A DNA stretch of 7,073 nucleotides from CAYUNW01 sp964446235. GTDB taxonomy: Bacteria > Patescibacteriota > Microgenomatia > 2-02-FULL-39-11. The notes under the pieces were generated by a model. That model was not told where the DNA came from. It made no database searches and saw only the letters and a list, made by a program, of their open reading frames with translations. Below are positions 1 through 6,421 of this stretch, one piece after another. The position numbers and the translations under genes are program-made. Each line of letters opens with the position of its first letter. Positions within the stretch are counted from its first letter, which is position 1. The stretch lies in the NCBI GenBank assembly GCA_964446235.1, contig CAYUNW010000024.1:1-7073 (forward strand), read 5' to 3'.

Positions 1-230
1 CTGAGCTTTTGAATGACTTACTTCCTCATTATTTAGAAAATCAACTTAGAAGTGCTATCAGAGAAGCGGAAGCAAGTGAGCATTCATCACGAATGATTGC
101 CATGAAAAACGCTACTGAAGCTGCAAACGATTTTATGGTAGAGTTGACTTTGGTTTATAACAAAATAAGACAAGAAAAAATTACTTATGAAATTGCGGAT
201 ATTGTTACAGCAAGAGCCGCTTTTGAATAA
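1..230 (+). CDS. atpG: ATP synthase F1 gamma subunit, C-terminal end (5' partial)
   Basis: This is the last 75 codons of the gamma subunit, the central rotor shaft of F1F0-ATP synthase that transmits proton-driven rotation to the catalytic beta subunits. The gene enters from before the window: the frame is open from base 3 (Glu-Leu-Leu...), so a TTG at base 9 is an internal codon and not a start. The visible part is the long C-terminal helix that lies inside the alpha3beta3 ring. It carries the family signature EHSSRMIAMKNATEAA, followed by ELTLVYNKIRQEKIT and EIADIV, which matches the usual gamma C-terminus almost position by position. It ends in TAA, 6 bp before atpD, in the standard atp operon order. 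The N-terminal two thirds and the start cannot be seen. Identification is secure from the C-terminal signature and the neighbour. Confidence 0.96.
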   Translation, partial: ELLNDLLPHYLENQLRSAIREAEASEHSSRMIAMKNATEAANDFMVELTLVYNKIRQEKITYEIADIVTARAAFE

Positions 231-236
231 AATATT

Positions 237-1613
237 ATGAATAAAGGTAAAATTATACAAATTCTTGGAAATGTTATCGATGTTTCATTCAAAGAATCCC
301 AGCTTCCATATATATACAATGCATTGGAAGTTGAATCAGAATACATTGATGGCGGGAAACTAATTCTTGAAGTTCAAGCCCATTTAAATAAAGGTAATGT
401 CCGAGCTATAGCTCTAGGATCTACCGATGGTTTAAAAAGAGGTATGGAGGCGCTTGATACCCAGTCACCGATAAAAATTCCCGTAGGTAAAGAGTCCTTA
501 GGAAGGCTTTTTAATGTGGTTGGAAGAGCAGTTGACGGTAAAAGTCAAATTAAAACTACTAAATACTATCCTATACATAGGGATGCTCCAAAAATGACGG
601 AACAGGATGTCAAAACTCAAATTTTTGAAACTGGTTTAAAAGTTATCGATCTGATCGCGCCATTTGTTAAAGGAGGAAAAGTAGCGGTTTTTGGTGGTGC
701 AGGAGTAGGTAAAACAGTGTTGATTCAGGAGCTTATCAGAAATGTTGCTACCGTTCATGGTGGCGTGTCTGTTTTTACAGGTGTAGGTGAAAGAAGTCGT
801 GAAGGAAATGATTTATGGTTGGAAATGAAACAATCCGGAGTAATTGATAAAACTACATTAGTTTTCGGTCAGATGAACGAACCACCAGGGTCAAGATTAA
901 GAGTTGCTTTGACCGGATTGACATTCGCCGAATATTTTAGGGATGAAGAAAATCAGGACGTTCTTTTATTTATTGACAATATTTTCCGTTTTGCCCAAGC
1001 TGGTAGTGAAGTTTCGGCTCTTCTTGGAAGAATGCCTTCAGCAGTAGGTTATCAACCGACTCTTGCTTCAGAAATGAGTGCTTTACAGGAAAGAATTACA
1101 TCTACAAAGAAAGGTTCGATAACATCCATACAGGCAGTCTATGTACCTGCTGATGATTATACTGATCCTGCTCCGGTAGCGACATTTGCACATTTGGACG
1201 CAACAATATCTTTAGATAGAGCAATTAGCGAACAAGGAATATACCCGGCGGTGGATCCATTAGCATCAAAATCAAGAATTTTGACTCCGGATGTAGTCGG
1301 TCAAGATCATTATGATGTAGCGCGAGGTGTACAGAAAGTATTGCAAAGATATAAAGACCTTCAGGATATTATTGCAATATTGGGAATGGAAGAGTTATCT
1401 GATGATGATAAAATGACTGTTTCCAGAGCCAGAAAGATACAGAAGTTTTTGTCACAACCGATGTTTGTAGCTGAGCCCTTTACGGCTAGAGAAGGTAAAT
1501 ATGTTCCACTTGAAGAAACTATACGAGGATTTAAAGAAATTCTTGAAGGGAAGCACGATAATAAGTCAGAACAGGCATTTTGGATGGTTGGAACTATTGA
1601 TGAAGTGAAATAA
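237..1613 (+). CDS. atpD: ATP synthase F1 beta subunit (catalytic)
   Basis: This is the 458-residue catalytic subunit of F1, which makes ATP from ADP and phosphate at the inner face of the membrane. The length is normal for the family. An N-terminal beta-barrel (about 1-80) is followed by the RecA-like nucleotide-binding domain. That domain has Walker A GGAGVGKT at 153-160 (Lys159), the catalytic Glu185-Arg186 in GVGERSREGND, and Walker B ending at Asp247 in LLFIDNIFRF. VPADDYTDPAPVATFAHLDA follows, and then a C-terminal helical domain with the DELSEED-region variant MEELSDDD. All catalytic residues are present. Small departures from the common pattern are HRDAP where HRPAP is usual and FRFAQAGSE where FRFTQAGSE is usual. 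The ATG at 237 lies 6 bp after atpG and gives a normal N-terminus. There is no Shine-Dalgarno before it, only an A/T-rich leader. The V/A-type ATPase subunits are excluded by the motifs and the neighbours. Confidence 0.98.
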   Translation: MNKGKIIQILGNVIDVSFKESQLPYIYNALEVESEYIDGGKLILEVQAHLNKGNVRAIALGSTDGLKRGMEALDTQSPIKIPVGKESLGRLFNVVGRAVDGKSQIKTTKYYPIHRDAPKMTEQDVKTQIFETGLKVIDLIAPFVKGGKVAVFGGAGVGKTVLIQELIRNVATVHGGVSVFTGVGERSREGNDLWLEMKQSGVIDKTTLVFGQMNEPPGSRLRVALTGLTFAEYFRDEENQDVLLFIDNIFRFAQAGSEVSALLGRMPSAVGYQPTLASEMSALQERITSTKKGSITSIQAVYVPADDYTDPAPVATFAHLDATISLDRAISEQGIYPAVDPLASKSRILTPDVVGQDHYDVARGVQKVLQRYKDLQDIIAILGMEELSDDDKMTVSRARKIQKFLSQPMFVAEPFTAREGKYVPLEETIRGFKEILEGKHDNKSEQAFWMVGTIDEVK

Positions 1614-1620
1614 CTTCGTC
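1599..1620 (+). other. Small inverted repeat over the atpD stop codon
   Basis: GATGAAG (1599-1605) can pair with CTTCGTC (1614-1620) through seven pairs including one G-U, leaving an 8-nt loop that contains the atpD TAA. No run of T follows, so it is not a standard Rho-independent terminator. It lies in the largest gap of the window (23 bp, atpD to atpC) and could affect mRNA stability or atpC translation, but it may also be chance. Confidence 0.2.
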
Positions 1621-1636
1621 TTCAAAATAATAACTT

Positions 1637-2068
1637 ATGGGTTCATTTCTTCTAGAAATAATAACACCGGAAAAAATCGCATTTATCGGTGAAGTCATAC
1701 AGATAACAGCTCCCTCTACATCGGGGATGATAGGGATATTACCAAATCATGTTCCTTTATTTACCATGTTGACAGAAGGTGAAGTTATATTAAAAAAAGA
1801 AAATGATGAAATCTACCTGGCAATAGGCAGCGGATTTTTGGAAGTTACTCCAAAAAAAGTAACATTACTTGTAACAAGTGCCTATAATGCAAACGAAATA
1901 AACGAAAAGGAAGTAATGGAAGCCCGTGAAAGAGCAAGCGAAGCTCTTAAACAGAAGGTGACCGGACAAGCTTATATTGAAGCTCAATCGCTTTTTAGAA
2001 GATCAGAAATCGCTTTAAAAGTTTTACGAAAAAGAAAAAAGTCATTTACTGAATCATCACATTTATAA
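1637..2068 (+). CDS. atpC: ATP synthase F1 epsilon subunit
   Basis: This is a complete 143-residue epsilon subunit, part of the rotor stalk that couples gamma to the c-ring and, in many bacteria, restrains wasteful ATP hydrolysis. The N-terminal beta-sandwich (about 1-85) opens with LEIITPEKIAF and carries the family landmark GMIGILPNHVPLFTML, followed by AIGSGFLEVTPKKVTLL. From about residue 88 to 135 comes a charged two-helix hairpin (NEKEVMEARERASEAL, then RRSEIALKVLRKRKK). Both domains are therefore present, unlike the short epsilon forms that lack the hairpin. The ATG at 1637 is 23 bp after atpD, with no Shine-Dalgarno. Gene order after atpD confirms the call. It is the last atp gene here, and carA begins only 8 bp after its TAA. 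Whether the C-terminal hairpin inhibits the enzyme in this organism cannot be judged from sequence alone. Confidence 0.96.
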   Translation: MGSFLLEIITPEKIAFIGEVIQITAPSTSGMIGILPNHVPLFTMLTEGEVILKKENDEIYLAIGSGFLEVTPKKVTLLVTSAYNANEINEKEVMEARERASEALKQKVTGQAYIEAQSLFRRSEIALKVLRKRKKSFTESSHL

Positions 2069-2076
2069 ACAAAATT

Positions 2077-3177
2077 ATGCCCGATATCGGTTATTTAGTA
2101 CTGGAAAACGGAAATATTTATGAAGGGAAATCATTTGGTTTTCAAGATGATGTTTACGGTGAAGTAGTATTTAATACCGGTATGACTGGTTACCCGGAGA
2201 GTTTTACTGATCCTTCTTATTCCGGTCAGATTTTAGTTTGCACATACCCGTTGATCGGTAATTATGGCGTGCCGACTAATAAATTAATAAACAATATTGA
2301 ACAGAATTTCGAATCATACAGAATACATATAAGTGGATTAATTATTTCAGAAAGTATTAACAGTAATACACATTGGCAATCTAAACAAAACTTGAGTCAA
2401 TGGTTGATCAAAAATAAAATACCGGCATTATCTAATATAGACACAAGAAGTCTTACTAAATTATTGAGACAAAAAGGAGTTATGAAAGGTCAGATACTTA
2501 AAAAAAAGCCCCTGAATATACAGGGGCTTAATTTTATCGATATTAACGAAAGTAATTTAATTGATAAAGTGAGTACTAAAAAAAGAGAAGAATTCGGTGA
2601 GGGTAAGATTAAAGTGATGGTATTCGATTGCGGTATGAAAAATAACCAAATAAATCATTTTTTAAAATTAGGAGTAAAAATTATTAAAGTGCCATGGAAT
2701 TATGATCCTTTTGAAGAAAATGATGAAGCAGACGGGTATTTTATCAGTAATGGCCCAGGAGATCCTAAAATGGCTGTTAAGACCATTCAAACTATTCATA
2801 AAGCATATACAGCACAAAAACCAATTTTTGGAATATGTTTGGGTCATCAAATTCTTTCGTTAGCTGTAGGAGCAAATACTTATAAATTGAAATATGGTCA
2901 TAGGAGTCAAAATCAACCCGTAATTTGCGTTACTGATGGGAAATGTTATATCACATCACAAAATCATGGTTTTGCTGTAGATAATAATTCTTTGCCTACA
3001 GGTTTTTTGCCCTGGTTTACCAATTTGAACGATCAAACGAATGAAGGTATTCGCCATCATCGACTTCCGGTTTATAGCGTACAATTTCATCCTGAAGCAA
3101 ATCCCGGTCCGGTAGATACAGCGTGGATGTTTGATAAATTTATTGAAGATATTAAGTTATATAAAAATGCATTGTAA
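2077..3177 (+). CDS. carA: Carbamoyl phosphate synthetase small subunit (glutaminase)
   Basis: This 366-residue glutamine amidotransferase subunit releases ammonia from glutamine and passes it to CarB for carbamoyl phosphate synthesis, feeding pyrimidines and possibly arginine. The N-terminal CPSase domain (about 1-140) includes GEVVFNTGMTGYPESFTDPSYSGQI and IDTRSLTKLLRQKG. A short linker (about 142-175) leads into a class I GATase domain (about 178-360). The nucleophile Cys254 lies in FGICLGHQ, and His338 and Glu340 in FHPEANPGP complete the triad, so it should be active. Residues such as THWQSKQNLSQWL and HPEANPGPVDT resemble the GATase half of eukaryotic CPS1/CAD. It is slightly shorter than E. 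coli CarA (382), mainly because the linker is short. The ATG at 2077 is 8 bp after atpC without a Shine-Dalgarno. The gene ends in tandem TAA TAA and overlaps carB by 11 nt. The linker codons contain a striking hairpin (see 2500-2529). Confidence 0.97.
   Translation: MPDIGYLVLENGNIYEGKSFGFQDDVYGEVVFNTGMTGYPESFTDPSYSGQILVCTYPLIGNYGVPTNKLINNIEQNFESYRIHISGLIISESINSNTHWQSKQNLSQWLIKNKIPALSNIDTRSLTKLLRQKGVMKGQILKKKPLNIQGLNFIDINESNLIDKVSTKKREEFGEGKIKVMVFDCGMKNNQINHFLKLGVKIIKVPWNYDPFEENDEADGYFISNGPGDPKMAVKTIQTIHKAYTAQKPIFGICLGHQILSLAVGANTYKLKYGHRSQNQPVICVTDGKCYITSQNHGFAVDNNSLPTGFLPWFTNLNDQTNEGIRHHRLPVYSVQFHPEANPGPVDTAWMFDKFIEDIKLYKNAL
2500..2529 (-). terminator. GC-rich hairpin with T-tract on the minus strand, inside carA
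   Basis: Bases 2506-2514 (AAGCCCCTG) and 2521-2529 (CAGGGGCTT) are perfect reverse complements: a 9-bp stem with a 6-nt loop, AATATA. Eight A's (2500-2507) run into the left arm, so a minus-strand transcript would read the stem and then eight T's in all, two of them in the stem. That is the shape of an intrinsic terminator. On the plus strand the stem is followed only by AATTTT, which is weaker. It lies wholly in carA codons 142-151, the linker between the two domains, with no minus-strand gene recognised nearby. It could block antisense transcription or pause polymerase or ribosomes. The structure is visible in the sequence; its function is inferred. Confidence 0.4.
2502..2508 (+). other. 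In-frame A_AAA_AAG slippery heptamer before a hairpin
   Basis: carA codons 142-144 read AAA AAA AAG, so the heptamer A AAA AAG sits in the phase needed for -1 ribosomal slippage, as in E. coli dnaX. The 2506-2529 hairpin follows directly. A -1 shift here would add Ala-Pro-Glu-Tyr-Thr-Gly-Ala and stop at the TAA at 2529-2531. The product would be about 151 residues, the CarA N-terminal domain without the GATase. Against this, there is no spacer between heptamer and stem, where 5-8 nt is usual, and A-rich heptamers arise by chance in AT-rich genes. Confidence 0.22.
3167..3177 (+). promoter_or_regulatory. carA/carB stop-start overlap (translational coupling)
   Basis: The carB ATG (3167-3169) lies 8 bases before the carA TAA (3175-3177), with a second TAA in the carA frame right after it. 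The leader is TATAAAA with no Shine-Dalgarno. A ribosome finishing carA would be well placed to start carB, which would help keep the two subunits of one complex in balance. Coupling is inferred from the geometry. Confidence 0.55.
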
Positions 3178-6100
3178 TAATATAAAAAAAGTAATTTTGT
3201 TGGGTTCAGGTGCTTTAAAAATAGGTGAAGCCGGAGAATTTGATTATTCCGGTTCACAAGCGGCTAAAGCATTAAAAGAGGAAGGTATTCAAACTATTTT
3301 AATCAATCCAAATATTGCTACAATTCAGACATCTCAGGATTTTGTATCACAAATATATTTTCTTCCGGTGAATTCATATTTTGTTGAAAAGGTGATTGAA
3401 AAAGAACATCCTGACGGAATTTTATTAGGTTTTGGAGGTCAAACCGCTCTAAATTGCGGATTAGAATTATATAAAAAAGGTATACTAAAAAAATATAATG
3501 TAAAAGTTCTTGGTACACCGGTTAAAAGTATTGATAAAACAGAAGATAGATTGAAATTCCGTAAATCCATAGAAGAGTTAGGACTAAAAGTACCGAAAAG
3601 TGTTTTATGTAAAAATCTGAATGAATTAAAAAAAATATCTAGCGGAATTTTTTTTCCTGTTATTGTACGTGCAGGATTTTCATTAGGTGGTTTAGGGTCG
3701 GGTATAGCCAGAAATTTGAGCGAATTGGAAAGTTTAGCAAAAACTGCTTTGGCTGTTACTCCTCAGATTTTGATAGAAGAATATCTGGATAAATGGAAAG
3801 AAATCGAGTATGAGGTTGTGAGAGATATTGAAGATAATGCCATTACGGTATGTAATATGGAAAATCTTGACCCGATGGGTATTCATACAGGAGAATCTAT
3901 TGTAGTAGCCCCGTCTCAAACCTTAACTAATCAGGAATACCATTCCTTGCGTGAAATTGCGATTAAAGTCATCAGATCTTTAAATATTATCGGTGAATGC
4001 AATATCCAGTATGCATTAAATCCAAAAAACGGCGATTATCGGATTATTGAGGTAAATGCAAGATTATCCAGGTCAAGCGCATTAGCTTCAAAAGCCACCG
4101 GGTATCCATTGGCTTATGTAGCGGCAAAATTGGCTTTAGGTTATAAATTATCAGAAATTGAAAATCAGGTTACAAAGTCAACCATATCTTTTTTTGAACC
4201 AGCTCTTGATTATATAGTAGTAAAGATTCCAAGGTGGGATTTTTTGAAATTTAAATGGTTAAATGAAAAACTTGGAAGTGAAATGCAAAGCGTTGGTGAA
4301 GTGATGTCTATCGGAAGAACATTTGAAGAAGCCTTGCAAAAAGCCATCAGATCTCTAGATTTGGATTATGAAGGTATTATTTCGGATGATTTGGATAGAA
4401 AAATACTTAAGAGAAAAAGTGATTTTAAAAATTTAGAACCAACACCTTCTCGGATTTATAATATTGCATTTAATCTGTTTCATGGTCAAAGTATTGATCA
4501 AATATATGAAATTACCGGAATAGACAAATGGTTTATAGAGAGAATAGAAAAAATTGTAAAATTATATAAATCACTAATTAAAGTTGAAAATATTGAAAAT
4601 TTATCCAAAAGTCTTTTGTTAGACGCTAAAAGGTATGGTTTTTCTGACAAACAGTTAGGAGAAGTATTCAATAAGAGTTGGAAAGATATCAGAACCCTGA
4701 GAAAGAAAATGCATATTATTCCATATATTTGTCAAATAGATACTCTAGCCGGTGAATTTCCTGCAAAAACAAATTACCTTTATATGAGTTATTCTCGTGA
4801 AGAAAATGATGTTCAGCCGATAAAAGAGAAATCTGTAGGTATTCTAGGTGGCGGACCATATCAGATAGGTTCTTCGGTTGAATTTGATTGGTGTGCGGTC
4901 AATAGTGTCATGACAGCAAAAAAAAATGGTTTTAAAACAATCATGGTGAATTGTAATCCGGAAACAGTGTCGACAGATTATGATATATCAGACAGACTTT
5001 ATTTTGAAGAATTAACATTAGAACGCGTGTTGGATATAGCCGAATTTGAGAAATGTCCATTGATTGTAAGCGTTGGTGGTCAGATACCTAATACATTGGC
5101 TGCTAAATTAGAGAATGAAAATGTAAAATTGCTGGGTAACAGTTCTCAGACTATTGATAAAGCCGAAGATAGAGAGAAATTTTCTGAACTTTTGGATAAA
5201 TTAAAAATAAAGCAACCCAGATGGGCTAGGTTAAAATCAAAAGAAGCGGCACTGGAATTTGCTGAAAAGCTGGATTATCCTGTACTTATAAGACCTTCAT
5301 ATGTTTTAAGCGGAAAGGCTATGTTTACTGCTTATTCCAAAAATGCATTGATAGCCTATTTAGAAAATTCGGATTCTATAGTAAATTCGGAATATCCTTT
5401 GGTTATGTCAAAATTTATCAGAGGTGCAAAGGAAGTAGATTTTGATGCCGTTTGCCAGAACGGAAAAGTAATTATATGGGCAGTCAGTGAACATGTAGAG
5501 CATTCAGGAGTCCATTCAGGTGATGCTACATTGGTGCTACCTTCTTTTTCTTTAACCAAATTTGCAAAACAAAAAATCTTAAAAATTTCTAACAAGATTA
5601 TAAAAGCATTAAATATCAATGGACCGGTAAATATACAATTTTTGGTTAATCATGATGGAGATTTCGATCTGGAAGTTCTGGTTATAGAAGCCAATCTTAG
5701 AGCTTCACGCAGTTTTCCATTTGTATCGAAAGTATTTAATATCAATTTTATCGATTTGGCTACAAAAATTTTACTTGGAATGAGAGTTAAACCGATAGAA
5801 AATTTTCAGAAACCAAAATATTTTGCGATTAAAACCCCGCATTTTTCGTTTACCAGACTTAGAGGAACTGATCCTGTTTTAGGTGTGGAAATGGCATCAA
5901 CAGGTGAAGTTGCTTGTTTTGGTGATGATATTTTTGAAGCATTCTTAAAAAGTTTGATATCTATCGGTATGAAATGGCCTGGTAAAAAAGCTTTGATATC
6001 TCTTGGTGGGAGTGAAGCGAAGGAAAGATTATTGAGAACAATGCAGATTTTAGCAGAGTTAGGATTTAAACTATATGCAACGGAGCATACGGCGAAATAT

Positions 6101-6421
6101 TTAAGGGAAAATAAAATTCGTGCTATAGATGTATACAAAGTCCAGGATAATAAAAGTCCGAATGTCGTAGATATGATATCCAAAAGGGCTGTTAATATAG
6201 TGATAAATTTAAGTGACCGTAGTGATATAGGATTGAAAAATATCCAAAAACAGATTACGGACGGATATTTGATTAGAAGGGCTGCTGTAGATGTCAATAT
6301 CCCATTATTTACGAAAGCTACATTGGCAACACTTTTTGTTAAAGCATTAAGACGTTATAATATGGATAAGCTGAAAATAAAATCTTATAAAAGCTATATC
6401 AAAAAATATAATGCCCAATAA
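3167..6421 (+). CDS. carB: Carbamoyl phosphate synthetase large subunit, CAD/CPS1-like
   Basis: This 1084-residue enzyme makes carbamoyl phosphate from bicarbonate, CarA-derived ammonia and two ATP (E. coli CarB is about 1073). The layout is ATP-grasp half 1 (about 1-400), a helical oligomerisation region (about 400-550), ATP-grasp half 2 (from about 555) and a C-terminal MGS-like allosteric domain (about 940-1070). Residues matching the E. coli active sites are present: Arg128, Arg168, Glu295 and Asn297 in half 1; Arg669, Arg709, Glu841 and Asn843 in half 2. Many blocks match eukaryotic CPS1/CAD rather than E. coli, for example GSGALKIGEAGEFDYSGSQA, GGLGSGI, GECNIQ, EVNARLSRSS, ISVGGQIPN and ANLRASRSFPFVSK. 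I chose the ATG at 3167, which gives a normal N-terminus just before KKVILLGSG. The frame is open back to a TTG at 3131, but that adds 12 unsupported residues deep inside carA. It overlaps carA and pyrB by 11 nt each, with no Shine-Dalgarno. Confidence 0.98.
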   Translation: MHCNNIKKVILLGSGALKIGEAGEFDYSGSQAAKALKEEGIQTILINPNIATIQTSQDFVSQIYFLPVNSYFVEKVIEKEHPDGILLGFGGQTALNCGLELYKKGILKKYNVKVLGTPVKSIDKTEDRLKFRKSIEELGLKVPKSVLCKNLNELKKISSGIFFPVIVRAGFSLGGLGSGIARNLSELESLAKTALAVTPQILIEEYLDKWKEIEYEVVRDIEDNAITVCNMENLDPMGIHTGESIVVAPSQTLTNQEYHSLREIAIKVIRSLNIIGECNIQYALNPKNGDYRIIEVNARLSRSSALASKATGYPLAYVAAKLALGYKLSEIENQVTKSTISFFEPALDYIVVKIPRWDFLKFKWLNEKLGSEMQSVGEVMSIGRTFEEALQKAIRSLDLDYEGIISDDLDRKILKRKSDFKNLEPTPSRIYNIAFNLFHGQSIDQIYEITGIDKWFIERIEKIVKLYKSLIKVENIENLSKSLLLDAKRYGFSDKQLGEVFNKSWKDIRTLRKKMHIIPYICQIDTLAGEFPAKTNYLYMSYSREENDVQPIKEKSVGILGGGPYQIGSSVEFDWCAVNSVMTAKKNGFKTIMVNCNPETVSTDYDISDRLYFEELTLERVLDIAEFEKCPLIVSVGGQIPNTLAAKLENENVKLLGNSSQTIDKAEDREKFSELLDKLKIKQPRWARLKSKEAALEFAEKLDYPVLIRPSYVLSGKAMFTAYSKNALIAYLENSDSIVNSEYPLVMSKFIRGAKEVDFDAVCQNGKVIIWAVSEHVEHSGVHSGDATLVLPSFSLTKFAKQKILKISNKIIKALNINGPVNIQFLVNHDGDFDLEVLVIEANLRASRSFPFVSKVFNINFIDLATKILLGMRVKPIENFQKPKYFAIKTPHFSFTRLRGTDPVLGVEMASTGEVACFGDDIFEAFLKSLISIGMKWPGKKALISLGGSEAKERLLRTMQILAELGFKLYATEHTAKYLRENKIRAIDVYKVQDNKSPNVVDMISKRAVNIVINLSDRSDIGLKNIQKQITDGYLIRRAAVDVNIPLFTKATLATLFVKALRRYNMDKLKIKSYKSYIKKYNAQ
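6411..6421 (+). promoter_or_regulatory. carB/pyrB stop-start overlap (translational coupling)
   Basis: The pyrB ATG (6411-6413) precedes the carB TAA (6419-6421), giving an 11-nt overlap in the same +1 phase as the carA/carB junction. Both overlaps begin ATGC and follow A/T-only leaders (here AAATATA). No Shine-Dalgarno is present, so pyrB translation probably depends on ribosomes arriving from carB. This is inferred from the geometry. Confidence 0.5.

Noticed and set aside
9..230. A stand-alone 73-residue gene starting with TTG at base 9
   Set aside because: The frame is open to the window edge and the protein is clearly the C-terminus of the ATP synthase gamma subunit, so it is a truncated atpG and not a small gene.
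918..938. A TTGACA box inside atpD with an AT-rich stretch after it
   Set aside because: There is no -10 match at 16-18 bp, and the box encodes conserved beta-subunit residues.
1769..1791. A TTGACA box with TATATT downstream inside atpC, as a possible promoter for carA
   Set aside because: The spacing is about 11 bp instead of about 17, and no other -10-like hexamer sits at the right distance.
2081..2090. The 10-bp palindrome CCGATATCGG just after the carA start codon
   Set aside because: It is a continuous palindrome with no loop, so it would not fold well in RNA, and a single short copy is compatible with chance and is not an identifiable operator.
3131..3166. A 12-codon upstream extension of carB from a TTG start
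   Set aside because: It adds residues not found in CarB proteins and lies deep inside carA. The ATG at 3167 gives the normal N-terminus just before KKVILLGSG.
5806..6297. A 163-residue open frame on the minus strand
   Set aside because: It lies entirely opposite conserved carB codons, has no recognisable domain, and is best explained as a shadow of carB. The shorter minus-strand frames at 2668-2850, 3318-3518, 3734-3919, 5356-5619 and 6437-6673 were dismissed for the same reason.
3167..6421. An internal repeat within carB (for example EDR...KF at about residues 126-131 and 667-671)
   Set aside because: This is the ancient ATP-grasp duplication shared by all CarB proteins, not a recent repeat.
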